Below the pieces are notes generated by a model, which worked only from the letters and a program-made list of their open reading frames with translations, ran no database searches and had not been told where the DNA came from. A program made the position numbers and the translations under genes. A stretch of DNA of 64,000 nt, taken from assembly GCF_037392515.1 (NCBI RefSeq), contig NC_090291.1, forward strand, positions 31,234,001 through 31,298,000, written 5' to 3'. Positions within the stretch are counted from its first letter, which is position 1, and the number at the start of each line of letters is the position of its first letter. This document shows positions 1-10,347 of the stretch, piece after piece. This DNA comes from Haliotis asinina (lineage: Eukaryota > Mollusca > Gastropoda > Lepetellida > Haliotidae).

Positions 1-1662
1 GAACAGCTAGTTATTCCCTCTCATTTGAGGAAACAGGTACTACAAAGCTTACACAATGATATGGGACACTTGGGCAGAGACAAAACACTGTCACTGATTA
101 GGGAGAGATTCTTTTGGCCCGGAATGGCAAAAGAGACTGAGAGTTGGATTAAGGGATGTGCACGTTGTTTACGCAGGAAATCGAGAACAAGTTCTAAAGC
201 ACCATTAGTGACTGTACAAACATCATATCCATTAGAACTGGTTGCCATGCATTTCTTGACATTGGAACCTTCCAAAAATAACTTCCAGTACATCTTAGTA
301 ATTACAGATCACTTTACCAAGTACTCATTAGCTGTTCCTACCAAGAACATGACTGCACGTACGACTGCGGAAGTATTTTTGAACAACTTTGTTTATCAGT
401 TTGGTTACCCGGCAAGAATTCATTCTGATCAGGGTGCAAATTTTGAGGGACGACTAATTCAAGAATTGTGTGCAATTACAGGTATGAAGAAGTCACGAAC
501 AACGCCATATCACCCCATGGGTAATGGGCAATGTGAAAGGTTTAATCGTACTCTTCTCAGCATGTTAGGTACTCTAGAGCCAGATAAGAAGGCAGACTGG
601 AAAGCACATGTCGCACCTTTGGTTCATGCCTACAATTGTACTCATGAGACGACTGGGTTTTCACCATTCTATTTGATGTACGGTCGACATCCCAGACTAC
701 CAATTGATTTGGCATTTGGTATTGAGAGACATGCGAAAGAACCACAACAGTCTTATACAAAAGCACTGAAGGAGCGATTACAGAAGTCCTACGACCTTGC
801 AGCAAAACTTTCCAGGAAATCTAAGCACAGGCAAAAACAAAGTTATGATCAACGGGCACGAGGAGCAAAAGTCATAGTTGGTGACAGAGTGTTGGTAAGA
901 AAGCTTGCGTTTGAAGGCAAACATAAACTGGCTGATAAATGGGAAAATGAAGCATATGTTGTTGAAGAACAGCCGAATTTAGACATTCCAGTGTATGTGG
1001 TCACTTCAGAAGCTGGAGAAGGAAAGTCAAAAACAATGCACAGAAATCATCTTCTTCCTATTAGCAGTGTTGACATTGACCAGAAGCAGCGTCCGACACC
1101 TAAGCCAAGGAAGGTGTTAAAGACCCAGGGTACTGCTAATCCAACAAGTGAATATTCTCAGTATGATGAGACATGTGTTTTGAACTTAACGGATGCCACA
1201 GAACAGTCAGAAGGTGCCTCAATTCCAGGAACTTCAACAGAGACTAATGACGTGGTAGTATCAGAACCAGGTAATGGCCATAATGAAGACCTGAGTGATT
1301 CTGTGTCCGATGGTGAAGATTCTAGATCAGAGTCTACTGATGAAGCTATCGAGTCAGAAACTGTGACATTATCTCAAGAAAATGCTGAAGAAGATACTAT
1401 AGAGTTGGATGAGAACAGTGCTGTTGTATCCAGTGAAGTACAGATTCACACTGCTAATAACGACCCACGTTGTTCTGGACGACAGAGACGCAAACCAGCA
1501 TGGCATACAAGTGGCGACTTTGTGATGGCACATGCTGTGCGTCCGCCAGAGTGGCTTGAGAAGGCAAGATATTTGGAAGATTTAGCAACGAAGGGCACTT
1601 TTGCACATCTTCCCACTAAAGTGTCTGATGTACTGTTATCAGTCATTCAAGGTCATGGTTAA
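1..1662 (+). CDS. Ty3/gypsy retrotransposon Pol, C-terminal integrase part (5' cut by window edge)
   Basis: The frame is open from base 1, so the real start lies outside the window; the first ATG (25) is internal. In order: an H2C2 zinc-binding module (HNDMGH followed by CARC), the integrase core, a GPY/F-like C-terminal module, and a roughly 200-residue acidic Ser/Glu-rich tail. The integrase would insert the element cDNA into chromosomes. The second catalytic Asp (SDQG, codon at 427) and the Glu (GQCERF, codon at 535) are 35 residues apart, as expected for DD35E. The first Asp, normally in an M-D-F context in this family, reads His (MHF, codon at 250), so this copy is probably catalytically dead although its frame is open. 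A purine-rich tract and LTR-like sequence follow the stop. Family assignment is confident; the clade is not resolved. Confidence 0.93.
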   Translation, partial: EQLVIPSHLRKQVLQSLHNDMGHLGRDKTLSLIRERFFWPGMAKETESWIKGCARCLRRKSRTSSKAPLVTVQTSYPLELVAMHFLTLEPSKNNFQYILVITDHFTKYSLAVPTKNMTARTTAEVFLNNFVYQFGYPARIHSDQGANFEGRLIQELCAITGMKKSRTTPYHPMGNGQCERFNRTLLSMLGTLEPDKKADWKAHVAPLVHAYNCTHETTGFSPFYLMYGRHPRLPIDLAFGIERHAKEPQQSYTKALKERLQKSYDLAAKLSRKSKHRQKQSYDQRARGAKVIVGDRVLVRKLAFEGKHKLADKWENEAYVVEEQPNLDIPVYVVTSEAGEGKSKTMHRNHLLPISSVDIDQKQRPTPKPRKVLKTQGTANPTSEYSQYDETCVLNLTDATEQSEGASIPGTSTETNDVVVSEPGNGHNEDLSDSVSDGEDSRSESTDEAIESETVTLSQENAEEDTIELDENSAVVSSEVQIHTANNDPRCSGRQRRKPAWHTSGDFVMAHAVRPPEWLEKARYLEDLATKGTFAHLPTKVSDVLLSVIQGHG

Positions 1663-1684
1663 TGTCGAGGACGACATTTTCATT

Positions 1685-2950
1685 GCCGGGGGTAGTGTGT
1701 AGCAGTGATGAAATAGTAGAGTTATAATTCTCTATATATCATGTACTTATTTAACAAACGCTTGAATCAATTTCCCACTTGTGTTTTAAGGATGTCATTA
1801 TGTTATGGTTGTGGTCATTTTAATATAAGTTATAAAATGCAAATAAAAAAAAATATATATAGATAAAAGAAAACAGTTCATAAAAAGGTTTTAGGTGGTA
1901 GTATTTTTTAGATTATTCAGTTTATTTGTGGTAAAAGAGTTCATAAAGTATCTTGATGGCACAGGTAGCATTTCATGAGAAATGCTTTTATTCTGAGATT
2001 TCTTATATAAGTCAAGGATGTCAGACAAGGCTCATAGTTCAAGGGGTTGTGTCATGTCAGGTCATGTCAGGTCATGACACTAGCAATTGTTTATCATGTG
2101 AGCACGTATGCTGATTTATGATTGGTTGATTGGCAAACAGTGGGTTCCACATGTTGCACCTGAGCAATTAACCTTCACTTCACATTGGGATACAGAGATA
2201 GACAGGTGAGCCATTTTTTCGTTGACGTGGCATTTTTACAGTGCTTGTTGGTATGGGTGAGGCGGGAATTATCATCTAATTCATAGTGAAACATTGTAGC
2301 ACTTTTTAACTGTAATTGTGTTCTAATTGTAGTTGAATTAGCATTAATAAATCTGTAATATTTATATAAACGTAACATTATCTTTACAAACTTGTAGTTA
2401 CTTTTCAGACTAAATTGTTCTACTTCATGATACAATTCTTTGCACATTATCATTGCCCAATAGGCGATTTGTGACTGAATTTCTGTACTGTTTGTGTACT
2501 ACAGACTGTAGCGATTGCCATGTGGTTGGGGAGGACGGCGCCATGTGCTCGATAGGCTGTATACCATATATATGTGAGTGCATGTCTGAGTATTTTGTTT
2601 CATGATATTAAGCTGTATTACTCTTGGTTTTATCTTTTTATGTACTGTGAGAATATGTATACTATTATGTGATATTTTAGAGGGCATTTGTACAACAAGG
2701 CAATGAAATGAAATTCGTTGTAGTTTCAGTCTAAATCCAGTGTATTTGACATAATGTACTAAGTGTAACTTTTATTTCACATAATGTAAAGGCTGACATG
2801 TGATACGTTGAAATGTCATAATTGCCTAAATGTTTCAGGGCAATAAATAGTTGAAACTTGAAACTATCAGTATCCAACTGGATCCACTAGAATAAACAAC
2901 TGAACCCCAGACAGCGCCTTATTCGTCATTCGCTCCGGCGGAAAAAAGCT
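1685..2950 (+). mobile_element. Polypurine tract and probable 3' LTR of the gypsy element
   Basis: A G-rich tract (GCCGGGGGTAG, about 1685) sits just after the integrase stop, where the plus-strand primer belongs. It is followed by TGTGTAGCAG, a plausible LTR start at about 1695-1697. Two AATAAA signals (2842, 2891) would suit LTR polyadenylation. The 5' LTR is outside the window, so the right boundary (about 2930-2980) cannot be fixed by comparison. The block includes a short (GTCATGTCAG)n run near 2054. Confidence 0.4.
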
Positions 2951-3214
2951 ATTATACTTATACTGCAGGTCAAATATCAGTGTTTTGTGCAGATCTTCTT
3001 TTGTTGAGAGATCAGTGTCAGTGTCAGTATCTGTTGCCCGACTTGGTTAAATCCGTTCAGCAGTATCGCATTTGATTACCTGGTCCTAATAGAGTTTGTT
3101 AAACTCAACATAGCAGTGCAACGAATAATACTGAGTCTAAGTTTATTCAGACGGTTGAACAGTTGCTATAAACCCAGCTACGAGCCGTGTAGGAAACCAA
3201 AGAACTGTCAGTCC

Positions 3215-3545
3215 CCATGGTTCCTATCGAGTGATCTACCATCAGTTGTTTTGTAATCTATAGCCCGTGACCACTTGGTTGAGACCGACATTAGAATCTA
3301 TGTCGAAACGTCGCTAATACAAAATAAAGAAGATTTATATCCATAAAACAGTCCTCATCATTCTGTCCTGTGTTAAATGTTTCATTTAATGGTTTAGTTT
3401 TCTATCTATTATATTCTAGCTTTTCTACTGTCCTTCGTCCACAGGTTCTTGTAATTTAATTCCATTTATCATCCATTTCTAACTTTTTTTATGCCACAAT
3501 ATGGCTGAATATTGCCGATGTGACTATAAATCTTAACTCACGCAC
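3215..3545 (+). repeat. SINE-like family C copy with embedded Penelope-type motif
   Basis: The ends match other family C copies: a head with GTGATCTACC(A/T)TCAGTTG, a middle with TGTCCTTCGTC, and a tail with GCCACAATATGGCTGAATATTGC then ACTCACGCAC. Between head and middle (about 3265-3355) lies ACATTAGAATCTATGTCGAAACGTC followed by a TTTATATCCATAAA motif. This is the same hairpin plus GAAACGTC signature seen at 20624-21069, so it is probably a Penelope fragment inserted in or recombined with the SINE. Confidence 0.55.
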
Positions 3546-3919
3546 TCCATGAAACCTTATAAGCGAGTAATGGCCACTTCCTGTTTCCTTTCTTCATGGC
3601 TTGAAGACCAATTCTGACCTGGATCTTCAGGGTAGCATCTTTGCCCAAAGCCGTTACGCTGTGAATTAAATCGTAAGATATTGCAGTAATGGCTTTGTTA
3701 GACATGCTTCATGGCCAGGTGGGGTATTGTTGTTATGTTTCCTTGCACATTTCTAGGGATGTAACTCAGTGTTTAAGTCACGTGTCAACGACATGATTAC
3801 ACACGGCATTTTAAATTGGCAACTTCCTTCGACTTGACTGGCTGCTTAGCCCACGGACCCGAGTCAATGATGCAGCATGTGTACAGTTAACGCCATGTTC
3901 TGCAATATCCCGCTGTCCC
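3546..3919. other. Intergenic, nothing recognised
   Basis: Unique-looking AT-rich sequence with no long open frame, no recognisable protein similarity and no clear repeat family. Confidence 0.4.
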
Positions 3920-4136
3920 CGTGGTCCCTAACATGGTGATCTACCTTCAGTTGCAGGCGTTTGCATCGAATTCCAGCCAGTTTTGATCAGTTTGTGACAA
4001 TCAAGTCGTAATAGAGTCCTTCGCTGACAGGTTTTAAGTATGAATATATTTATTCTTGGTACAATTGTTATCGTCACGATATGGCTGAAATAATGCTGAT
4101 GTGGCATTAACTCACTCACTCACTCACTCATATCAA
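3920..4136 (+). repeat. SINE-like family C copy
   Basis: Contains GGTGATCTACCTTCAGTTG at the head, a GTCCTTCGCTGACAGGTTTT block, and CACGATATGGCTGAAATAATGC then ACTCACTCACTCACTCACTCA at the tail, as in the copies at 3215 and 24658. Confidence 0.6.
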
Positions 4137-4138
4137 CA

Positions 4139-4380
4139 CGTGAAGGTCCGAGTTAGATTGTTGGCCTTCAGTAACCCATGCTTGTAGTAAGAGACAGGTA
4201 ACGGGGATCGGGTTGTGAGGCTCGCTGACTTGGTTGACAATTGTCATCACTTCGAAATAGTACAATTTGATGCTCATGTTGTTGATCACTGGGTTGTCAG
4301 ATCCAGACTCGATTATTTACCGACCGCCACCATATAGCTGGAATTTTGCTGAGTGCGGCGAAAAACTAAACTTACTCGCT
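4139..4380 (+). repeat. SINE family B copy, old
   Basis: Degraded family B copy in sense orientation. It retains GGCCTTCAGTAACCCATGCTTG, AGGCTCGCTGACTTGGTTGA, CCAGACTCGATTATTTAC and the tail GAGTGCGGCG followed by ACTAAACTTACTCG. Confidence 0.8.
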
Positions 4381-4385
4381 CATCC

Positions 4386-4507
4386 GGCAATATCACAACA
4401 GAAATGAGCTTCAAACACTGTTCTTGTTCCTACATGAGCAGTGAGGACTAGAACCTGGGTATCCCTTGTGACGAGAGAATTCTTTTACCTCTAGGCTACC
4501 CCATCAC
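4386..4507 (-). repeat. SINE family A head, old, antisense
   Basis: Read on the minus strand it shows the tRNA-like head (GGGTAGCCTAGAGG box A-like, AACCTGGGT before the B-box position). The 3' tail is mostly missing. It lies directly against the family B copy at 4139-4380, making a composite. Confidence 0.55.
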
Positions 4508-4571
4508 CCATGTATCAGAATGTATTGTCAATGTATTTAATACATACTTAATACAAATGTTTCATTTCTAG

Positions 4572-4773
4572 ATGGTGCGTCTCCCTATTATCGGAAGGTG
4601 ATATCCTCTTAGCCGTAGAGTTCCGACTAAAAATGTTTGGTAAAGAGGACGTGTTGGCAATGGACTCAAGGATTAATGGCGTTTGGCAATCACTGATATT
4701 GGTTCCAAAGGTGTACATGATTGTGGGGCAGGAATATGAGGTCCATATCACACTGGTTAATGGAATATACCAT
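4572..4773 (+). CDS. Galectin-like lectin domain, penultimate coding exon
   Basis: An acceptor (TTTCATTTCTAG, ending at 4571) and a donor (CAT|GTAAGTA at 4774) bound a 202-base exon, entered in phase 2 and left in phase 0. The translation carries the galectin beta-sheet pattern: SEGDILLAVEFRLK, VLAMDSRINGVWQ, and GQEYEVHI followed by VNGIYH. The central Trp of galectins is present. The usual His-Asn-Arg of the HFNPR motif reads E-R-K, the Asn partner reads Asp, and the later Glu/Arg pair is missing, so canonical galactoside binding is doubtful. It joins in phase to the exon at 8221. Upstream exons (start and first strands of the domain) were not found and may lie before the window. Known galectins are soluble or secreted beta-galactoside lectins; here I infer a diverged family member, possibly with another ligand. 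Confidence 0.72.
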
Positions 4774-4980
4774 GTAAGTATATCAATAGTGTCTGTTGTA
4801 ATGGAAACGAGTTGTGAGTTTACGTTTTACTTTGAAAAGTGGTATACCTAAGGTGGTTTCGAGGTGAAGATCGCGATGTGACTTCTTGAAATGTGAGAAC
4901 CCCCAAATTGTAACGACTTAAAAGCGCATACAAATTGTCGCAAACGAGCTGAAAGACATTGGAATTATCCTAATTCCTAC

Positions 4981-5130
4981 AACAAGTCGCAAGCTCTCGA
5001 CCAATGAAATCACTTAGATCTGTCCACCTCAGGGTGACATCATGTCGGAGACACAACAAGTCGCAAGCTTTCGACCAATAAAATCACTTAGATCTGTCCA
5101 CCTCAGGGTGACACAATGTCGGAGACACAA
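4981..5130. repeat. 74-bp tandem duplication in the galectin intron
   Basis: Two nearly identical 74-bp units, each beginning AACAAGTCGCAAGCT and ending GTCGGAGACAC. One T/C difference and a few small changes separate them. Confidence 0.85.
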
Positions 5131-5511
5131 CTCAAAAAGAAATGTCGAAATCTGCCTTGTCCATACGGAGGATATTCTTCAATGACATTGGATCTTCCTG
5201 TTCAAGCTCACGACAAAAGCGAAGTATATGTTTCAGCTGTGTTCCGCTCAAAGATCCATTTGCGGAGCCACATCGAGATAGGTTTTCTCGTTTTCGTTTT
5301 TAGTATGTAGACTGAAATTAATGCTACGGTTTCTTCATCACTCGACGAATCCATGTTTCCGCGTCATATGTGAGAATCCTGCAACAGTTAGAAACTGATT
5401 TATGGATGTGCACTTCTTTATTGTGAATAACACGACGCTTTAGAGCGAATCATTCCTCCTTCAGCAGGTAAATATAGTAGGCAGAACCAAGGGGATTATA
5501 TATACATACAG
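5131..5511. other. Intronic sequence, nothing recognised
   Basis: Holds a 64-codon open frame (5116-5310) with no splice sites or similarity that I can support. Confidence 0.4.
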
Positions 5512-6455
5512 AGGCGATAACAAACAGCATGGTTACGATTGGGTAAAGAATACAATAGGAGGCCAGTGATAATAAACAACATGGTTATGATTGGGTAAAG
5601 AATGCAAAAGGAGGCCAGTGATAATAAACAACATGGTTATGATTGGGTAAAGAATGCAAAAGGAGGCCAGTGATAATAAACAACATGGTTATGATTGGGT
5701 AAAGAATGCAAAAGGAGGCCAGTGATAATAAACAACATGGTTATGATTGGGCAAAGAATGCAATAGGAGGCCAGTGATAATAAACAGCATGGTTACGATT
5801 AGGTAAAGAATGCAATAGGAGGCCAGTGATAATAAACAACATGGTTATAATTGGGTAAAGAATGCAAAAGGAGGCCAGTGATAATAAACAACATGGTTAT
5901 GATTGGGTAAAGAATACAATAGGAGGCCAGTGATAATAAACAACATGGTTATGATTGGGTAAAGAATACAATAGGAGGCCAGTGATAATAAACAACATGG
6001 TTACGATTGGGTAAAGAATGCAAAAGGAGGCCAGTGATAATAAACAGCATGGTTATGATTGGGTAAAGAATGCAATAGGAGGCCAGTGATAATAAACAAC
6101 ATGGTTATGATTGGGTAAAGAATGCAATAGGAGGCCAGTGATAATAAACAACATGGTTACGATTGGGTAAAGAATACAATAGGAGGCCAGTGATAATAAA
6201 GAACATGGTTATGATTGGGTAAAGAATACAATAGGAGGCCAGTGATAATAAACAGCATGGTTACGATTGGGTAAAGAATGCAATAGGAGGCCAGTGATAA
6301 TAAACAACATGGTTACGATTGGGTAAAGAATACAATAGGAGGCCAGTGATAATAAAGAACATGGTTATGATTGGGTAAAGAATACAATAGGAGGCCAGTG
6401 ATAATAAACAGCATGGTTACGACTGGGTTAAGAATACAATAGGAGGCCAGTGATA
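5512..6455. repeat. 52-bp minisatellite, about 18 copies
   Basis: A head-to-tail array with unit TGATAATAAACAACATGGTT, then ATGATTGGGTAAAGAATGCA, then ATAGGAGGCCAG. Period is 52 (the GGCCAGTG starts at 5561 and 5613 are exactly 52 apart). Copies differ at a few recurring sites (ACAAC/ACAGC/GAAC, GGTTA(C/T)G, AAT(G/A)CAA(T/A)AGG), and these variants recur across the array, as expected from unequal exchange. It lies in the galectin intron. Confidence 0.97.
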
Positions 6456-6740
6456 CGCTATAATAACATAGTAATGATGGAGTTGAGAATATCGAAGGCC
6501 AGTTATGCAATGCAAACAAGGCGGGAAGAACATAGAATGAGAAGTGGGATCCAGCACATGGTAAGTGGATTCCTTGGTCACGGTTGATGGCTGGCTGTTG
6601 TCTACGTATGTCTCTGGCATCCTAAAGCTTCCTTTGGCGCCAGTTGTTTGTGGAGAAGACTTGGGTGGCTTCCTATGTGAGATGAGAGTTGTGTGCGACT
6701 TTAAACGTACACAAATAACAAAGTCGTTACGACCTTTGTT

Positions 6741-6890
6741 GTTACTACAAATCGTATCCTACACGTTGTTACTGCAAGCCGTATACTACAAGTTGGTACT
6801 ACAAGCCGTATACTACAAGTTGGTACTACAAGTCGCATGCTACAAGTTGTTACTACATGTCGTATGCTAAAGGTTATTACTACAACTCGC
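6741..6890. repeat. 27-bp tandem repeat, about 5.6 copies
   Basis: Units of the form GGTACTACAAGCCGTATACT followed by ACAAGTT, with an internal TACTACAAG half-repeat. The period is a multiple of three, so the array stays open and creates a spurious frame at 6565-6870. Confidence 0.9.
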
Positions 6891-6987
6891 AGCGTGAGAA
6901 CGCCACCTGATGAAGGGATCTGTAATGATTCCCAAACGTTGTATGGGAACAATATAGAAGCTTAAATTCATAAGATATCTTGCAATC

Positions 6988-7484
6988 AGGGGGCATATGG
7001 ATATTTTGGTTCAGATTCTTCCAAAAGCACCAAATTTGGCACCGAGGTAGCTTAAGACATACGAAGTGAATTTCTGATGAACGCCAAGATGGTCAGCCCC
7101 TGTGGCTGTGGCCCCCGAACACCGAATTGACATTTTCCAAAGTGAAATATTTTCAGTTCCAATTATTGTATAAATTTTGATAGGTTTTGTATTATACTTT
7201 GAAGTTTCGGTCAGCTCTCTAAATTTTATATTTGTAATAACTTTTGTCACAGTGGTTACAGTAAATGTATACATCTTTGCAAAGCTCTTTTCATTATCTT
7301 TCATTTGATATGTGACATGGCAATATTCAACCGTAGGAAAATTGTTGGCCATTTCGGATTTGTCCAATATGGACGACATAGTGGGCGGCCATCTTGGCGC
7401 CCGTCTGGGATCGAATTAGTATGCCTTAAACTGCCTCTGTGCCACATTTGGTGCTTTGGGAGGAATCTGAACCAAATGCCCTAG
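6988..7484. mobile_element. Foldback / TIR-bearing non-autonomous DNA element
   Basis: The left end (TTTTGGTTCAGATTCTTCC, then AAAGCACCAAATTTGGCACC) is mirrored at the right end (GGTGCTTTGGGAGGAATCTG, then AACCAAATGCC). A second inverted block, CGCCAAGATGG at about 7081 against CCATCTTGGCG at about 7390, extends the imperfect inverted repeats to roughly 110 bases. The AT-rich centre has an open minus-strand stretch with no recognisable domain, so I treat it as non-coding. Confidence 0.7.
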
Positions 7485-7499
7485 TTCTAAAATCCCTGA

Positions 7500-7672
7500 C
7501 TATCAGTAATCTATAGCCTGTTAATTATATTGCCATGTCCTTAATCTTATATACTTTTAAGTAGCATGGTGGTTTTAAGTTTCTCCTTCGCAGACAGATT
7601 TTAAGGTACGCCATTATACATTATTTAAACAGAACCGTTTAAAGTCACGGTATCGCTGAAACATTACTCACT
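7500..7672 (+). repeat. SINE-like family C copy, degraded
   Basis: Shares CAGTAATCTATAGCC, a CTCCTTCGCAGACAGATTTT block, and the tail TCACGGTATCGCTGAAACATT then ACTCACTCACT with the copies near 3.2-4.1 kb. Confidence 0.5.
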
Positions 7673-7852
7673 CACTTAATTTAGTACAGGTGATATTATC
7701 GTCGTACATCACTGCATCTCATAGTATGTCACACGTACAATATATTACACACTGGAGAATGAATATCACTGCCACAAAACGGCTTTCAATCGTGAATTGC
7801 TAAATATGGCTATTTCACACAAGACATGCTTGCAAATGGGATTACAAAAGTG

Positions 7853-8085
7853 TGGAGTTTAGCTTTACGCCACACTCAACCATATTCCAGTTACACAGTA
7901 GCGGTCTGTAAATAATTGAGTCTGGACCAGACAATCCACTGATCAACGGCACGGACATCGATCAAGAAACTGGGATACGATGACATGTGTCAACCAAGTC
8001 AGCGAGCCTGACCTCCCGATCCAGTTAGCCGCCTCTTAAGACAGGCATGTGTTACTGAAGATCAGTTCTAACCCAGTTCTTCACG
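7853..8085 (-). repeat. SINE family B copy, antisense
   Basis: Antisense copy: tail complement TTTAGCTTTACGCCACACTC, then GGTCTGTAAATAATTGAGTC, CATGTGTCAACCAAGTCAGC, and a degraded head near 8040-8085. Confidence 0.85.
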
Positions 8086-8220
8086 TATTTTAGAAATGGA
8101 TAGCCATATGCATTGTGTGGAGATTGCAATGAATTACTGCATCTGAACGTTCTCGTATGTATGTGTTTACTAAATATGTCGGCCAGAATTACGTGAGCAT
8201 TTTATGTGGGCTTCTTTCAG

Positions 8221-8340
8221 GTTGAACTGAATGGGAAAAGCATGTACAACTTCACCGAGCGAGTCGCTGGACGTCAACCTGCATCCATACGCCTTAATTT
8301 TGATGGATATTTCCATGTCATTGAGTTCCTGTACTCATAA
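8221..8340 (+). CDS. Galectin-like lectin domain, terminal coding exon
   Basis: A pyrimidine-rich acceptor (CTTCTTTCAG, ending at 8220) opens a 39-codon exon closed by TAA at 8338. It starts in phase 0, matching the donor at 4774, so the strand reading YHV-ELNG is completed across the intron. It supplies the last strands of the fold: VELNGKSMYNF, ASIRLNFDGYFHV and a final EFLYS stop. Galectin domains typically end with this alternating hydrophobic pattern a few residues before the C-terminus. An AATAAA at 9199 is a possible but distant polyadenylation signal. Confidence 0.72.
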   Translation, partial: VELNGKSMYNFTERVAGRQPASIRLNFDGYFHVIEFLYS

Positions 8341-8495
8341 GATGGACGCATAAAAGAGGTTACAGGAAGGGCAGGTTGCCAAGGATCAAGGTCATATATT
8401 TATGTACTTTGGCGCTCAATATGTCTGGGTGAACATTAATGTTGTAATTGTATGGACCACAGTACGCGACAACATATATTACATATATTAGCCTG

Positions 8496-8668
8496 TCTGA
8501 TTCAGTGAGTGAGTGAGGTAAGTTATACGCCGCTTTTATCAATATTCCCGCATTATCTCTCCAGAAATGGGCCACACACACTGTACTCATATGGGGAATC
8601 GAATTCGGGTCTTCCACACGACGAGCAAATGCATTAACAATTAAGCTACTCCATCGCCCTCTGATTCA
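8496..8668 (-). repeat. SINE family A copy, antisense, with target-site duplication
   Basis: The minus strand reads tRNA-like head, GAATTCGATTCCCCATATG B box and tail to the CACTCACTGA end. It is flanked by a perfect 9-bp duplication TCTGATTCA (8496-8504 and 8660-8668), marking a retrotransposition event. Confidence 0.88.
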
Positions 8669-9206
8669 AGGCTTAAGTGTTTCGAAGTTTTTGTCTATGT
8701 TGAACTGGTATACACGAAAACGTCAATAATTTGTTCCCACCAGTGATGACTCCCCAGTTAGCTGATGACGTCACGGTGACAGCAGGATGTGTTCGATGGG
8801 TTTGAATTCGAAAGCAATAATGGACACGTGAGGTATGGCGATTCTAAAATATTTCGTTTTATTTTTCTTTGTTAAATAATGATATTTTGTTCTTGTCCAG
8901 TCTGTAGCTCAAGTGGTATTTTATGGAATATCTAAATACGACATCTATTTGGCTACAGCAAGTTTACTATATTCCCTAAATCTAAAATATAGTACCTCAC
9001 ACCATGGTGAGCTGCTTATCCAGATCGTTCCCCAATATATGTGCGGAATGAAATGATGAGACGCCTACAGCAGGATTAGAATTAGAGTGTAAGGGTAGTT
9101 TATTGGACATTATGCTCATATTTTCCATACACTTACATTTACACCACTTTGGGAAACATTTACATTTTTACATAAGTATAATATTTCATACTGTCCAGAA
9201 TAAAAG
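8669..9206. other. Intergenic, nothing recognised
   Basis: AT-rich with no supported open frame. It could include 3' UTR of the galectin-like gene; an AATAAA lies at 9199. Confidence 0.35.
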
Positions 9207-9369
9207 GGGCGAAGGTGTAGCCTAGTGGTTACAGCGTCCGCTCGTCAAACCGAAGTCCGGGGTTCAAATTCCAACATGGGTACGATGTGTGAAGCCCATT
9301 TCTAGTGTTCTCCGCCGTGATATTGCTGGAATAATTCATAAGAGAAGCGTAAAACGCACCTCACTCAAC
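9207..9369 (+). repeat. SINE family A copy
   Basis: Pol III-type head with box A (TAGCCTAGTGG) and box B (GGGTTCAAATTCC), body TGTGTGAAGCCCATTTCT, CCGCCGTGATATTGCTGGAA, and tail CACCTCACTCA. Confidence 0.9.
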
Positions 9370-9485
9370 ACATAATACAAAATGTACAAAATACAAAAGT
9401 TACAGAAGTTACACATCTGATGCTTTGATACTATTTTCCAAAGTAAACCAATTAAATATTCTGGAGTGTATATTTACGTTGTTAC

Positions 9486-9486
<1 letters not shown>

Positions 9487-9516
<30 letters not shown>

Positions 9517-9517
9517 C
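9487..9517. repeat. (GTT)n microsatellite
   Basis: About ten GTT repeats. Confidence 0.95.
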
Positions 9518-9676
9518 CCAAAGCATCACGTGTGAACTTTCTTTCGTATGTCAGTTTAAATGAGTGAATAGCATGTAGACCCCGCTGTAAGGAAAACGTG
9601 TTTTCACAGATTTAAATGGGGAACAAATCCCTGGTTGTTCTAAATATTAGACACTGGTCTCATACGTTCAGATTTC

Positions 9677-9680
<4 letters not shown>

Positions 9681-9754
<74 letters not shown>
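9681..9754. repeat. (TA)n microsatellite
   Basis: About 37 uninterrupted TA dinucleotides. Confidence 0.98.
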
Positions 9755-10136
9755 TTCCCAGGGAGCTGAAAATATAAACTAAACGCTTCCTGCTTCCGTA
9801 GGTTATCCGGGATAACTATTATCCGTAAAATGAAGCCGTCGTTATGTCATCGTTATCATAATCATGGTTGTATTTTTTAAACAACTGAGTTCTCACACAA
9901 CTAATCCTAGCAACAATGAGACCTAGTCAGTCCTGACATCGAGCCTTAAAGCATATGCGCGTCAGGAATATTAACGTTTGTACAAAAGCAGACCGTAAAT
10001 CGGCAGTGATTTAAATAAATTCCTTGTAAGAAACGTTTGATAAACTGATTTCAATAGTCCTGAATAAATAATTACTAAACATTCCACATTCTCGTCACTC
10101 TGCTTCTCTATGAGGCTCTGATTTGTTGAATGTTTG
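9755..10136. other. Intergenic, nothing recognised
   Basis: No supported gene or repeat. Confidence 0.35.
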
Positions 10137-10315
10137 TTGTCTAACGCAATCAGCAATATACCAGCGATATGACGGCGGGCAGTTAATAATCGTGTCGATC
10201 CTGTGATCATCATCTGCTGAGAGTATCGATCTACACAATTAGGATACGATGATCAGCTGACGTGCATGTGTTGCTGAAGACCTATTTCACCCTTGATGTT
10301 CAGGCCATCTGCATC
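10137..10315 (-). repeat. SINE family B copy, old, antisense
   Basis: Decayed copy. Recognisable pieces are CAATATACCAGCGATATGACGG, GATCTACACAATTAGGATACGATG and TGTGTTGCTGAAGACCTATT. Confidence 0.6.
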
Positions 10316-10347
10316 ACCAACTAATTCCACCTTTTGTGATGCTAACA

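Noticed and set aside
5512..6455. CRISPR-like regular repeats
   Set aside because: Units are contiguous 52-bp tandem copies without unique spacers, and the DNA is eukaryotic; the same applies to the 32-, 38- and 23-bp arrays.
6565..6870. 101-codon frame rich in YYKLVLQAV repeats
   Set aside because: Produced by the 27-bp tandem repeat, whose period keeps any frame open.
7011..7379. 122-codon minus-strand frame
   Set aside because: Lies between the arms of the foldback element, has no domain, and starts and ends within its inverted repeats.
9207..9290. tRNA gene calls at SINE heads (also 17 kb, 19 kb, 61.8 kb)
   Set aside because: A and B boxes are present but acceptor and anticodon arms do not form, and each is joined to a SINE body and tail.
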